Positions 7,357 to 15,213 of a stretch of 64,000 bases of DNA are shown in pieces. Source of the stretch: Streptomyces sp. LBL (GTDB lineage Bacteria; Actinomycetota; Actinomycetes; Streptomycetales; Streptomycetaceae). The position numbers and the translations under genes were made by a program. Location of the stretch: the NCBI RefSeq assembly GCF_029893585.1, contig NZ_JARXYX010000011.1, positions 62,001 to 126,000 of the forward strand, read 5' to 3'. Below the pieces are notes generated by a model. It ran no database searches and was not told the origin of the DNA. It saw only the letters and a list, made by a program, of their open reading frames with translations. Within the stretch, counting starts at the first letter, position 1. The number at the start of each line of letters is the position of its first letter.

Positions 7357-8076
7357 ATGACGGCGGAACGGTGGACGCGAACGGTGCGGGAGCAGCTACG
7401 GCTCGGCAGGCTCCTGCCCCTGGGGGGCGCGCGCGACGGCGCGTGGATCTCGGAGGAGGCGGTCGGCATGATGCTGCGGCGCACCGCCGAGGGCATGCGG
7501 GACGTGCGGCTGGGCCGGGTGCGGATAGAGCTGGCCGATCCGCAGGACGCGCAGGAGTCCGCCGTACCGGCGCCGCCGAGCGCGCTGCCGCCCGGACCGC
7601 TGCTGATGACGGCGGAGTGCGCGGTCACGGCGTCCGAGCCGCTGCCGACGACGGCGGAGCGGCTGCGCACGGTACTGGTGGCCGCGGCGGAAGGCCTCGG
7701 CCTGGTGGTGGCGGAGGTGGATCTGCGGGTGACGGACCTGCTGGACGGCGACGAGGCGGAGCCGGAGACTCTTCCGGGACGACCGCCGGAGCCGGCCCCC
7801 GCCGGGCTGAGCGGGGACGCCGACTCTGACCTCGCGGCCGCGGCGGCCCTCACCGTCGCGGGCGTGGCTCACCTGACCGGCACGCTGGGGCGGTCGGCGC
7901 ACGTCGAGCAACGGCAGCAGCAGGGCGCCGCCCTGCCCCGCCGTCACGTCCGCCTGGAACTGGCCGTGAGCGCGGACCACCGGGCACTGGACGTGGCCCG
8001 GGAGGTCCGCTTGAGGGTGGGACAGGCGCTGCCGGATCACCCGACAGTGGCGGTGCTGGTGACTGCGGTTCGGTGA
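7357..8076 (+). CDS. Asp23-operon-linked hypothetical protein
   Basis: 239 residues, no membrane helix. Two segments look like degenerate Asp23-type halves: residues about 30-130 (VGMMLRRTAEGMRDVRLGRV ... VVAEVDLRVTDLL) and about 150-239 (AAALTVAGVAHLTG ... RHVRLELAVSADHRALDVAR ... VAVLVTAVR). It is transcribed away from the Asp23 operon and shares the intergenic promoter region. The ATG has GGAG seven bases upstream. Involvement in the same envelope system is inferred from position and the repeated fold. Confidence 0.7.
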   Translation: MTAERWTRTVREQLRLGRLLPLGGARDGAWISEEAVGMMLRRTAEGMRDVRLGRVRIELADPQDAQESAVPAPPSALPPGPLLMTAECAVTASEPLPTTAERLRTVLVAAAEGLGLVVAEVDLRVTDLLDGDEAEPETLPGRPPEPAPAGLSGDADSDLAAAAALTVAGVAHLTGTLGRSAHVEQRQQQGAALPRRHVRLELAVSADHRALDVAREVRLRVGQALPDHPTVAVLVTAVR

Positions 8077-8240
8077 TCCGGGGGTCCGGTGCATCCTGAT
8101 CCGGCGGTCCGGTGATCCGGTGGTGGTGGTCCGGCGGTCCGGTGCACCCAGTGGTCCGGCGGTCTAGTGCATCCGGGTGATCCAGTGCGCATCCGGGTGA
8201 TCCAGTAAAACCGGGTGATCCAGTAAAACCGGGTGCTCCA
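8077..8240. repeat. Degenerate short tandem repeats around GGTGATCCRGT
   Basis: The gap between two converging genes is filled with imperfect copies of GGTGATCCGGT/GGTGATCCAGT and CCGGCGGTCCGGTG, about 8-18 bases apart. The last third contains two near-identical AAAACCGGGTG(A/C)TCCAGT units. The pattern suggests replication slippage; no terminator hairpin with a clean loop is evident. Confidence 0.7.
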
Positions 8241-8248
8241 GTGCCGGC

Positions 8249-9067
8249 CTACTCGCCGACGCCTGCCAGGTCCCGCAGTCGTCGGGCCTGGGCGGCGCGT
8301 TCCGCGGTGCGCTGCGCCTCGTAGTCGTTGTCCTGCGCGCTGCGCAACAGGGCCTTCGTCTCGATCAGCGCGTCCCGGGGCGCGGCGAGGAGCGCCGAGG
8401 TGAGGTCCCGTACCGCGCCCTCGAGCTGGTCCGTGGGCACCGCGACGTTCGCCAGGCCGGTGCTCACGGCCTCTTCGGCGTGCACGAACCGCCCGGTCGC
8501 GCAGATCTCCAGCGCGCGGGCGTATCCGACCAGGCCCACCAGCGGATGCGTGCCGGTCAGGTCCGGTACGAGTCCGAGGCTGGTCTCGCGCATGGCGAAC
8601 TGCACATCGTCCGTGACGACGCGCAGGTCACAGGCGAGCGCGAGCTGGAAGCCCGCCCCGATGGCATGCCCCTGCACCGCGGCGATGGACACGATGTCGC
8701 TCCGTCGCCACCAGGTGAAACCCTCCTGGTACTCGGCGATGGCCGCGTCCAGCTCGGCGTCTGTGCCTTGTGCGAGGTCGATGAATGACGGTTCGCCGTC
8801 GAAGCCCTCGGGGGTGAACGCCTGCCGGTCGAGTCCGGCGGAGAAGGACTTGCCCTCGGCACGCAGCACCACGACTCGGACCGACCCCGGCAGGAGCCGC
8901 CCGGCTTCGGCCAACGCCCGCCACAGCGCGGGGTTCTGGGCGTTGCGCTTGGCCGGGTTGGTCAGGGTCACCGTGGCGATCGCGTCGTCGACGGTGAGCC
9001 GTACGCCGTCCTTGTCGAGTGCGGGAGCTTCGGGAACTACGTCCTGGTCGGGCGAAGCAGAAGCCAT
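8249..9067 (-). CDS. Enoyl-CoA hydratase/isomerase family protein
   Basis: 272-residue crotonase-fold protein. It has the oxyanion-hole segment RAEGKSFSAGLDRQAF (about residues 65-80) and the second one, VQGHAIGAGFQLALACDLRV (about 130-150). The helical C-terminus ends ERAAQARRLRDLAGVGE. Crotonases hydrate or isomerise acyl-CoA esters; here a catalytic Glu appears conserved in FAMRETSLGLVPDL, but the exact substrate cannot be read. ATG at 9067 starts MASASPDQD. It is monocistronic, between repeats and the HTH gene. Confidence 0.9.
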   Translation of the reverse strand: MASASPDQDVVPEAPALDKDGVRLTVDDAIATVTLTNPAKRNAQNPALWRALAEAGRLLPGSVRVVVLRAEGKSFSAGLDRQAFTPEGFDGEPSFIDLAQGTDAELDAAIAEYQEGFTWWRRSDIVSIAAVQGHAIGAGFQLALACDLRVVTDDVQFAMRETSLGLVPDLTGTHPLVGLVGYARALEICATGRFVHAEEAVSTGLANVAVPTDQLEGAVRDLTSALLAAPRDALIETKALLRSAQDNDYEAQRTAERAAQARRLRDLAGVGE

Positions 9068-9184
9068 GGGGCGCCTCCGGTGAGTGCGGTCAACAGAGCG
9101 ATGCTAAGTGACTGCACAGTAACCACCCGGCCGGTCGACTGACCGACCGGGTGGCCACCATCGAAGCCGATGGGCCGCCCGGGT

Positions 9185-9406
9185 TCAGGACGAAGCGGCC
9201 TTCTTGCCCCGCGTCGCCCCGCCACGCCCACGGAGCGTGACACCCGATTCGCTGAGCATCCGGTGCACGAAGCCATACGAGCGGCCGGTTTCCTCGGCCA
9301 GTGCTCGGATGCTCGCACCGGAGTCGTACTTCTTCTTCAGGTCTGCCGCGAGCTTGTCGCGCGCGACGCCGGTCACCCGGCTGCCCTTCTTCAGAGTCTC
9401 GGCCAC
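9185..9406 (-). CDS. Small helix-turn-helix protein
   Basis: 73 residues: AETLKKGSRVTGVARDKLAA, then KKKYDSGASIRALAEETGRS, SYGFVHRMLSESGV, and a basic tail GRGGATRGKKAASS. The central part is a Resolvase/LuxR-like HTH in which SIRALAEETGRSYGFVHRML is the recognition unit. Near-identical proteins are widespread in Streptomyces as I recall. The GTG at 9406 was chosen because GAGGAGG lies seven bases upstream; an upstream ATG (9451) would add 15 unlikely residues. It may be a nucleoid-type DNA-binding protein. Confidence 0.85.
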   Translation of the reverse strand: MAETLKKGSRVTGVARDKLAADLKKKYDSGASIRALAEETGRSYGFVHRMLSESGVTLRGRGGATRGKKAASS

Positions 9407-9767
9407 CCGGTCCTCCTCATGGGAAGTGCGCTCTGGTCTCCTCATGATCACCCCTCCGGGCCTTCATGGCCACCCATTCGGCAAGGTCCGTGGGACAAGG
9501 TTTTGACGACAGGAGGGTGTCCCCACAAGCGGAAGCCGTGATTCCACACGAACTCGTTCGTACCGCCGAACGGGTATTTTCACGAAGTTCCAGGTCAGGG
9601 ACGTGCGACGGCCGAGCCCCTGTCGATAAAGGGCTCGGCCGCGAAATTGATGTAGGACACACCTCGGTACGAGGAGATCTCACACAGATGGTGGATCACG
9701 GATCGGCCGAATGATCCATACGAGTGGATCACCCCTTCGATCAAGCGGTGCTGACCGCTCCGAGCGC
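9407..9767. other. 361-base intergenic region between ABC-F and HTH genes
   Basis: Both neighbours are on the minus strand, so this stretch holds the end of the ABC-F transcript (hairpin at 9609-9641) and the promoter of the HTH gene. The part nearest the HTH gene is less GC-rich, consistent with a promoter. No open frame with credible coding character was seen. Confidence 0.6.
9609..9641 (-). terminator. Perfect 11-bp hairpin after the ABC-F gene
   Basis: CGGCCGAGCCC at 9609-9619 pairs with GGGCTCGGCCG at 9631-9641 around an 11-base AU-containing loop. It lies about 130 bases downstream of the ABC-F stop, with no T-run, as is usual for GC-rich actinobacterial terminators. Confidence 0.7.
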
Positions 9768-11366
9768 TCAGGCCAGGGCCACGAGGTCCGCGTAGTCGGC
9801 GCCCCACAGGTCCTCGACGCCGTCGGGCAGCAGGATGATCCGCTCCGGCTGGAGCGCCTCGACGGCGCCCTCGTCGTGGGTGACGAGCACGACCGCGCCC
9901 TTGTAGGTGCGCAGCGCGCCGAGGATCTCCTCGCGGCTGGCCGGGTCGAGGTTGTTCGTCGGCTCGTCGAGGAGCAGGACGTTCGCCGACGACACCACGA
10001 GGGTCGCCAGCGCCAGACGGGTCTTCTCGCCGCCGGAGAGGACCCCGGCCGGCTTGTCGACGTCGTCGCCGGAGAACAGGAACGAGCCGAGCGTCTTGCG
10101 GACCTCGACGAGGTCCAGGTCGGGGGCGGCGGAGCGCATGTTCTCCAGGACCGTGCGCTCCGGGTCCAGGGTCTCGTGCTCCTGCGCGTAATAACCGAGC
10201 TTGAGGCCGTGGCCCTCGATGACCTGGCCGGTGTCGGGCTTCTCGGCGCCGCCGAGAAGCCGGAGCAGGGTCGTCTTGCCTGCGCCGTTCAGGCCCAGGA
10301 TGACGACGCGGGAGCCCTTGTCGATGGCCAGGTCGACGTCGGTGAAGATCTCCAGGGAGCCGTACGACTTGGACAGTCCCTCGGCCATCAGCGGGGTCTT
10401 GCCGCACGGGGACGGCTCCGGGAAGCGCAGCTTGGCGACCTTGTCGGACTTCCGCTCGGCCTCGAGACCGGCCAGCAGCTTGTCGGCGCGGCGGGCCATG
10501 TTCTGCGCGGCGACGGTCTTGGTGGCCTTGGCGCGCATCTTGTCGGCCTGCGAATGGAGGGCGGAAGCCTTCTTCTCGGCGTTCTGCCGCTCGCGCTTGC
10601 GGCGCTTCTCGTCCGCCTCGCGCTGCTGCTGGTAGAGCCGCCAGCCCATGTTGTAGACGTCGATCTGGGCGCGGTTGGCGTCCAGGTAGAAGACCTTGTT
10701 GACGACCGTCTCGACCAGGTCGACGTCGTGGGAGATCACGATGAAGCCGCCGCGGTAGGTCTTGAGGTAGTCGCGCAGCCAGACGATGGAGTCGGCGTCG
10801 AGGTGGTTGGTCGGCTCGTCGAGGAGCAGGGTGTCCGCGTCGGAGAACAGGATGCGCGCCAGCTCGACGCGGCGGCGCTGACCGCCGGAGAGCGTGTGCA
10901 GGGGCTGGCCGAGCACGCGGTCGGGGAGGTTGAGCGCGGCGGCGATGGTGGCGGCCTCGGCCTCGGCGGAATAGCCGCCCTTGGTGAGGAACTCCGTCTC
11001 CTGGCGCTCGTACTGCCTGAGCGCCTTCTCACGGGTGGCGCCGCTGCCGTTGGCGATGCGCTGCTCGTTCTCCCGCATCTTGCGGATCAGGGCGTCCAGG
11101 CCGCGCGCGGAGAGGATGCGGTCGCTGGCGAGGACGTCGAGGTCGCCGGTGCGGGGGTCCTGCGGGAGGTAGCCGACCTCGCCTGAGCGGGTGACAGTGC
11201 CGCCGGCAGGGACGCCCTGGCCGGCGAGGACCTTGGTGAGAGTGGTCTTCCCTGCGCCGTTGCGGCCGACCAGGCCGATGCGGTCGCCCTTGGCGACACG
11301 GAAGGTGGCGGACTCGATGAGGATTCGGGCGCCGGCGCGCAGCTCAACAGCGGAGGCGGAGATCAC
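9768..11366 (-). CDS. ABC-F family ATPase (ribosome-associated type)
   Basis: 532 residues with two nucleotide-binding domains and no membrane helices. Walker A motifs are GRNGAGKTTL (about residue 35) and GLNGAGKTTLL (about 355); signature motifs are LSGGQRRRVELARIL and LSGGEKTRLALATLV. The charged linker between them (about 240-310, rich in EADEKRRKRERQNAEKKAS) is the P-site tRNA interaction motif region of ABC-F proteins. These act on ribosomes as translation factors or antibiotic-protection proteins; which role applies here cannot be read. GTG at 11366 has GGAG eight bases upstream. A tiny ORF precedes it (11427-11450). Confidence 0.92.
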   Translation of the reverse strand: MISASAVELRAGARILIESATFRVAKGDRIGLVGRNGAGKTTLTKVLAGQGVPAGGTVTRSGEVGYLPQDPRTGDLDVLASDRILSARGLDALIRKMRENEQRIANGSGATREKALRQYERQETEFLTKGGYSAEAEAATIAAALNLPDRVLGQPLHTLSGGQRRRVELARILFSDADTLLLDEPTNHLDADSIVWLRDYLKTYRGGFIVISHDVDLVETVVNKVFYLDANRAQIDVYNMGWRLYQQQREADEKRRKRERQNAEKKASALHSQADKMRAKATKTVAAQNMARRADKLLAGLEAERKSDKVAKLRFPEPSPCGKTPLMAEGLSKSYGSLEIFTDVDLAIDKGSRVVILGLNGAGKTTLLRLLGGAEKPDTGQVIEGHGLKLGYYAQEHETLDPERTVLENMRSAAPDLDLVEVRKTLGSFLFSGDDVDKPAGVLSGGEKTRLALATLVVSSANVLLLDEPTNNLDPASREEILGALRTYKGAVVLVTHDEGAVEALQPERIILLPDGVEDLWGADYADLVALA

Positions 11367-11426
11367 GGACAGACTCCAGGGCGGGGGTTGTGTGGCGGGA
11401 TGGGCGGCTGAGGACGTTCCCGCCGT

Positions 11427-11450
11427 CTAATGCGCGAGGAGAATGGCCAT
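11427..11450 (-). CDS. Heptapeptide leader ORF (MAILLAH) before the ABC-F gene
   Basis: Minus strand ATG at 11450 encodes M-A-I-L-L-A-H and stops at TAG. A -10-like TAGACT (11457-11462) ends six bases before the ATG, so the transcript would start at or next to the A of ATG and the peptide would be translated without a ribosome-binding site. The ABC-F start is 60 bases further on. Short leaders before ABC-F and antibiotic-resistance genes often mediate ribosome-stalling control; this role here is inference. Confidence 0.5.
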   Translation of the reverse strand: MAILLAH

Positions 11451-11456
11451 GGGACC

Positions 11457-11462
11457 AGTCTA
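11457..11462 (-). promoter_or_regulatory. -10 element TAGACT of the ABC-F promoter
   Basis: TAGACT on the minus strand fits the Streptomyces housekeeping -10 pattern TAnnnT. No convincing -35 lies at 17-18 bases; TTGCAC is present but only 8 bases upstream. It is supported by its spacing to the leaderless ATG at 11450. Confidence 0.5.
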
Positions 11463-11591
11463 ACGGGGCCGTGCAACCACTTTTTCTGTGTCCGGGTGTT
11501 CGGGCGGCGGGCCCGGGCCGTTGTCAGTGGTCACTGCGAGACTGGACGACGGATGGGATCTGCGGCAGTCGATCACAAGGGAGTGATCCTC

Positions 11592-12023
11592 ATGACAGGC
11601 ACGAACGGCGGGCGTCCGAGCATCTATCCGACCCTGCTCTACGCGGACGCGAAGGCCGCGATCCGGCAGCTGACGGAGGCCTTCGGCTTCACGGAGCTGT
11701 CGGTGTACGAGAGTGACGAGAACGACGAGAACGGTGGCGGCATCGTGATGCACGCCGAGCTGGTGCAGGGTAACGGCGCGGTCATGGTCGGCTCCAAGGG
11801 CCGCGGTGGCGTCTTCGACGCGGCGATGAAGGACGCGGGCACCACGGGGGTGTATGTCGTGGTCGACGACGTCGACGCGCATCACCGGCGTGCCGTGGAG
11901 CACGGCGCGGAGATCCTGATGCCCCCGACGGACCAGGACTACGGCTCACGGGACTACATGGCCCGGGACGTCGAGGGCAATGTGTGGAGCTTCGGCACCT
12001 ACGCCCCCGAGACAGGGGGCTGA
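11592..12023 (+). CDS. VOC (glyoxalase/bleomycin-resistance) family protein
   Basis: 143 residues: SIYPTLLYADAKAAIRQLTE at the start, a second module TGVYVVVDDVDAHHRRAVEH, and SRDYMARDVEGNVWSFGTY at the end. These are the two beta-alpha-beta-beta-beta modules of vicinal-oxygen-chelate proteins. This subfamily (PhnB/YgiK-like) is usually of unknown substrate. ATG at 11592 follows GGGAG; the frame is open upstream but has no good start. It is divergent from the ABC-F gene. Confidence 0.85.
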   Translation: MTGTNGGRPSIYPTLLYADAKAAIRQLTEAFGFTELSVYESDENDENGGGIVMHAELVQGNGAVMVGSKGRGGVFDAAMKDAGTTGVYVVVDDVDAHHRRAVEHGAEILMPPTDQDYGSRDYMARDVEGNVWSFGTYAPETGG

Positions 12024-12035
12024 CAGCCGGGCGGT

Positions 12036-13442
12036 TCAGCTCCCCCCGGTGTGCACCTGGAAGGCTGCCCGGCGCACGGCTTTCGCCAGGGCCGGGTCGG
12101 GGTGCGCGGCGGCGAGTGCGACCAGGACCTGCACGGTGCGGGGGTGACCGACGGCCTGTACCTCGTCGAGCAGCGCGGGGACGGTCGGCTGCAGTGCGGA
12201 CTCCAGGTGCCGGACCAGCATCGGGGCCTCGCCGTGGTCGGCGACGGCGGCGGCGGTGTCGACCCACAGCCAGGTGGCCTCGTGCCGGGTCAGGACCTCG
12301 TGGGCGTCCTCCGGGTCGATCCCGTCGTGCTCGGCGAGCCACAGCAGGGCGTACGGCCGCAGGGCGGGCTCGTCGGCCACGGAACGGACGTCGGGCTCGG
12401 CGGGGGCGCCGACGACGCGCAGCGCCTCGAAGGCGAGGCCGCGCAGCAGGGCGTCCTCGCCGCGGGCGGCGCCGAGGAGCTCGGTGACAGCGTTGCCGAC
12501 GGGGCGGGCGGCGAGCCAGGCGCGGTACTCGGCGCGGGCCGCGTTGGGGCGCAGCTGGGCGCAGCCGCGGAGCATGTTCTCGGCTGACTGCTCGATGTTC
12601 CCGGCGGGGCTCTGGGCGGCGACACAGATCTGCTCCAGCTTGACCCAGACCGCCCAGCTGCCGAGCGGGGTCAGCGTGGCCTGTCCGTCCCCGTAGGTGA
12701 GCGCGCCGACGGAGGCGAGGGCACGCAGGGCCCATTCGAGGAGGGGGGCGAGGGGAGTGAGGGGGGCGTCGGCGGTCCGCTGCTCGGTGGGGTCGGGCTG
12801 TGGGCCGTAAGGGATCTCACAGCGTTCGGTACGCAGCTCGGTGACGCGCTGTTCCAGAAGGTCGAGGAGTTGCGCCACGGGGACGGGGCCGGCGGACAGC
12901 TGGAGGAAGGAGAGCACCTGGGGCATGGCGGAGACGACCTCGGCGACCGGGGCCGGCTCCTGGCCGGAGGGCTCCGGACAGGCGAGCGACCAGGCGTCGA
13001 AGAGGGCGACCCAGCCGCGCAGTACGGCACTGTCGTCGCGGTTCCAGGCCCGTAGCCGCCAGCCGGGGCGGGCACTGTCGCCGTGCACCTCGATGAGTCC
13101 GGCGAGTCGGGCGGTGTCCCAGTCGGCGCGCACCTGGGACGGGGTCAGGCCCAGGTCGACGGCTGCCTGTTCGGCGGTCTCGTCGGAGAGGGTGCCCTTG
13201 CCTGAGGGGCTCGCGCCGTCCGGGCCGGGGCCGAGAGCGGCGTCGGCCCAGCGGGCGACGCGGGCGGCGGCGGCGAGACCTGAGCGCGCCATTCTGGCCA
13301 GTTCCGCCGGGGCCGGTGTGCCCTCCGGAGGACGGGGCGCGGGGCGGCTCGGGCGCCGCTGGTTCACAGCTCGGGGGGCGGCGGCCAGGGGTCGCGGGCG
13401 GACGAGTCGAAGCCTGGAGTCGCGCGGGATACGGGACGTCAC
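12036..13442 (-). CDS. Hypothetical protein, 468 residues, possible HEAT-like C-terminus
   Basis: The frame from GTG 13442 has GGAAG nine bases upstream and a basic N-terminus rich in Arg/Pro. Residues about 60-170 are helical (LAAAARVARWADAALG ... DLGLTPSQVRADWDTARLAG ... VLRGWVALFDAW) and may be a winged-helix-like region. The C-terminal 150 residues repeat helices with RHLESALQPTVPALLDEV and LVALAAAHPDPALAKAVRRA, resembling HEAT/Armadillo repeats. I do not recognise the family. The same frame is open far upstream to 15188, but that part lies antisense to a clear hydrolase gene and in repeats. Confidence 0.7.
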   Translation of the reverse strand: MTSRIPRDSRLRLVRPRPLAAAPRAVNQRRPSRPAPRPPEGTPAPAELARMARSGLAAAARVARWADAALGPGPDGASPSGKGTLSDETAEQAAVDLGLTPSQVRADWDTARLAGLIEVHGDSARPGWRLRAWNRDDSAVLRGWVALFDAWSLACPEPSGQEPAPVAEVVSAMPQVLSFLQLSAGPVPVAQLLDLLEQRVTELRTERCEIPYGPQPDPTEQRTADAPLTPLAPLLEWALRALASVGALTYGDGQATLTPLGSWAVWVKLEQICVAAQSPAGNIEQSAENMLRGCAQLRPNAARAEYRAWLAARPVGNAVTELLGAARGEDALLRGLAFEALRVVGAPAEPDVRSVADEPALRPYALLWLAEHDGIDPEDAHEVLTRHEATWLWVDTAAAVADHGEAPMLVRHLESALQPTVPALLDEVQAVGHPRTVQVLVALAAAHPDPALAKAVRRAAFQVHTGGS

Positions 13443-13840
13443 GGGTGCAGTCTTCCGGTTGACGGTCCGAAAACCCAAACGGAATGTCACCGCGGGCGAC
13501 GGGGATGGCCAACGCCGGGCCCTCACAGGGGCACGGATGCCGCGATCAGGCCGGCGGCACGACGTTAAACGGAACCTGTGGGACCGGGTGCGAAGGGACG
13601 GTGACGGTGACGGCGAAGGGGGTACGGGGCCGGTGGGCAAGCGGGGAGGGTCCGCCGCTGAAGGGGCGGCGCGGAGGGGGGCGGCGCTGAACGGGCGGCG
13701 CGGGGGCGGCGCGGGGGCGGCGCTGAACGGGCGGCGCGGAGGGGGGGCGGCGCTGGAGCGGGGTCGTGGCATGGTGCGGCAGGGCGGGAATCCTCGGGCG
13801 GGTGTCGGCGGGGGCTCACATGGCGGGTGTCGGGAGCGGC
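13443..13840. other. 398-base intergenic region, extremely GC-rich
   Basis: Between two minus-strand genes. The part next to 13443 should carry the promoter of the gene at 12036; the middle (about 13,600-13,760) is a near-pure G/C tandem repeat. No credible gene was found; open frames here are proline- or glycine-rich translations of the repeat. Confidence 0.6.
13661..13760. repeat. GC-rich imperfect tandem repeat (GGCGGCGCTGAACGGGCG)
   Basis: Two copies of a roughly 36-base unit containing GCGGCGCTGAACGGGCGGCG occupy about 13,681-13,745, with degenerate copies on both sides. Interspersed GGGGGCGGC tracts could adopt G-quadruplex structure. It is likely a slippage product; no function is evident. 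Confidence 0.75.
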
Positions 13841-14974
13841 TTACATCAGGGGTGTCAGGAAGCGGCGCAGGGCCTCTTCGTAGGCCTCCGGGTCGGCGTT
13901 CCACATGGCCGCGTGGGGGGCGTGGCGGACCGTGTGGAGGGAGACGCGGTCGGGGTGGGCGGCGGCGAGACGGCGGGAGTGGTCCCAGGGGGCCACACGG
14001 TCGTCCGGGCCGTGGAAGACCAGGGTCGGGGCCAGGGGACGGCCGGGGGCGGCGCCGTCGGTGTCGGCGGGGCGGGCGCGCGACATCCCGGTACGGCCCT
14101 GCGCGGCGCGCACGGCGAGCGGCAGCAGGGCGCCCGGGGTGCGGCGGGCCGCGGCGAGGGCCTGCAGTGTCGTCTCCCAGCTGAGCACCGGGGAGTCCAG
14201 CACGAGCCCCGCGATCCGGTCGCGCAGTCCCGAGCGGGCGGCGGCGCGCAGCGCCATGGTCGCGCCGGTGGACCAGCCGTGCAGGACGACCCGACGGGCA
14301 CCTTCGGCGACGGCGTACCGGATGGCCGCGTCGAGGTCGTGCCACTCGGTCTCGCCGAGATGGTTCAGCCCGTCCGGCGAGCGGGGCGCGCCGAGGTCGC
14401 CGCGGTAGGCGAGGGCGAGCACCGGGAAACGGTGGCGGTGCAGGAACTCCATGAGGTTCATGGGGTGTTCGCGGGTGCTGCCCAGGCCGTGCACCGCGAT
14501 CACCCAGGTGTCCCGTATCCCGGGCACGAACCACGCGGGGAGGGCGCCGAGTTCGCCGGGGACGTCGACATCGGCGTGGTCCAGACCGAGGGCGGTGCCC
14601 GGGTCGCCGACGTACAGGTTCGGGGTGAGCCAGACCCTGTCGCCGGGCTTGAGGGTTCCGTGCGTGACCCGTTCCAGGCGGCGTACGACGGTGTCCGCGG
14701 AGTGGGAGTCCGTGCCGAGGACGGGGCCGACGACCGCGTGCGAGCCGTCGCCGCCGAGGCCGTAGGTGCCGGGGCGCAGGGCGGCCAGGTCGCGGGTGAC
14801 GGAGATGCGGCCCGCGGCCGTGGCGTGCACGGTGAGCCGGGGTTCGGTGGGCAGAGGGCGTCCCGGCGGCGCCTTGAGCGCGGCGTCGCTGGCGAGGCGG
14901 CCGACGGCGACGCTCGCCGCGCCGGCGGCCAGGACTGCGGTGACGGCAGCGGCCGTCGCTGTGACAGTGCGCAC
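13841..14974 (-). CDS. Secreted or membrane-anchored alpha/beta hydrolase
   Basis: 377 residues with an N-terminal hydrophobic segment (TATAAAVTAVLAAGAASVAV) that is a signal peptide or anchor. The nucleophile elbow HGWSTGATMAL puts Ser at residue 235; the acid is probably Asp in HGPDDRVAPW and the base His in VRHAPHAAMW. An additional oxyanion motif VHGLGSTREHP occurs around residue 160. The enzyme is probably an esterase or peptidase-like hydrolase; substrate unknown. It follows the repeat-rich gap and precedes the aldolase gene transcriptionally. Confidence 0.88.
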   Translation of the reverse strand: MRTVTATAAAVTAVLAAGAASVAVGRLASDAALKAPPGRPLPTEPRLTVHATAAGRISVTRDLAALRPGTYGLGGDGSHAVVGPVLGTDSHSADTVVRRLERVTHGTLKPGDRVWLTPNLYVGDPGTALGLDHADVDVPGELGALPAWFVPGIRDTWVIAVHGLGSTREHPMNLMEFLHRHRFPVLALAYRGDLGAPRSPDGLNHLGETEWHDLDAAIRYAVAEGARRVVLHGWSTGATMALRAAARSGLRDRIAGLVLDSPVLSWETTLQALAAARRTPGALLPLAVRAAQGRTGMSRARPADTDGAAPGRPLAPTLVFHGPDDRVAPWDHSRRLAAAHPDRVSLHTVRHAPHAAMWNADPEAYEEALRRFLTPLM

Positions 14975-15117
14975 GGGTCAAGTGTCCAGGCCGACCCGGC
15001 GCTGGGCCAGCGGTAGGACTGCTCGGGGTGAAGGTTGGTGGCGGACGGGGGGGTGTTCTCACCGTCGGCGCACGCTGCGGCACCGGGCGAGTTCGAGCCG
15101 CACCCCCGCGGCCTCCA

Positions 15118-15200
15118 CCCCAGCACCCCAGCACCCCAGCACCCCAGCACCCCAGCACCTCCTGCCCCCGCGACCTCCACCCGAGCACCCCAGCACCCCG
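15118..15200. repeat. Tandem repeat of CCAGCACCC
   Basis: Five to six copies of the 9-base unit CCAGCACCC run from about 15,118 to 15,158, and two more copies (GAGCACCCCAGCACCCC) follow at about 15,182-15,200. There are no spacers, so it is a microsatellite and not an array of another kind. It separates two minus-strand genes. Confidence 0.85.
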
Positions 15201-15213
15201 TGCCCCGTTGCCC

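Noticed and set aside
9711..11186. A plus-strand open frame of about 490 codons opposite the ABC-F gene.
   Set aside because: The ABC-F gene on the other strand has all expected motifs; the opposite frame shows none.
13443..15188. The minus-strand frame of the unknown protein at 12036 remains open through to 15188, suggesting a 1,050-residue protein.
   Set aside because: The upstream part overlaps the clear alpha/beta hydrolase gene in another frame and GC-rich repeats; open frames are common in such DNA. The GTG at 13442 has a good ribosome-binding site.
15118..15200. Repeated CCAGCACCC considered as a CRISPR array.
   Set aside because: The units are 9 bases with no spacers and no cas genes nearby; it is a microsatellite.
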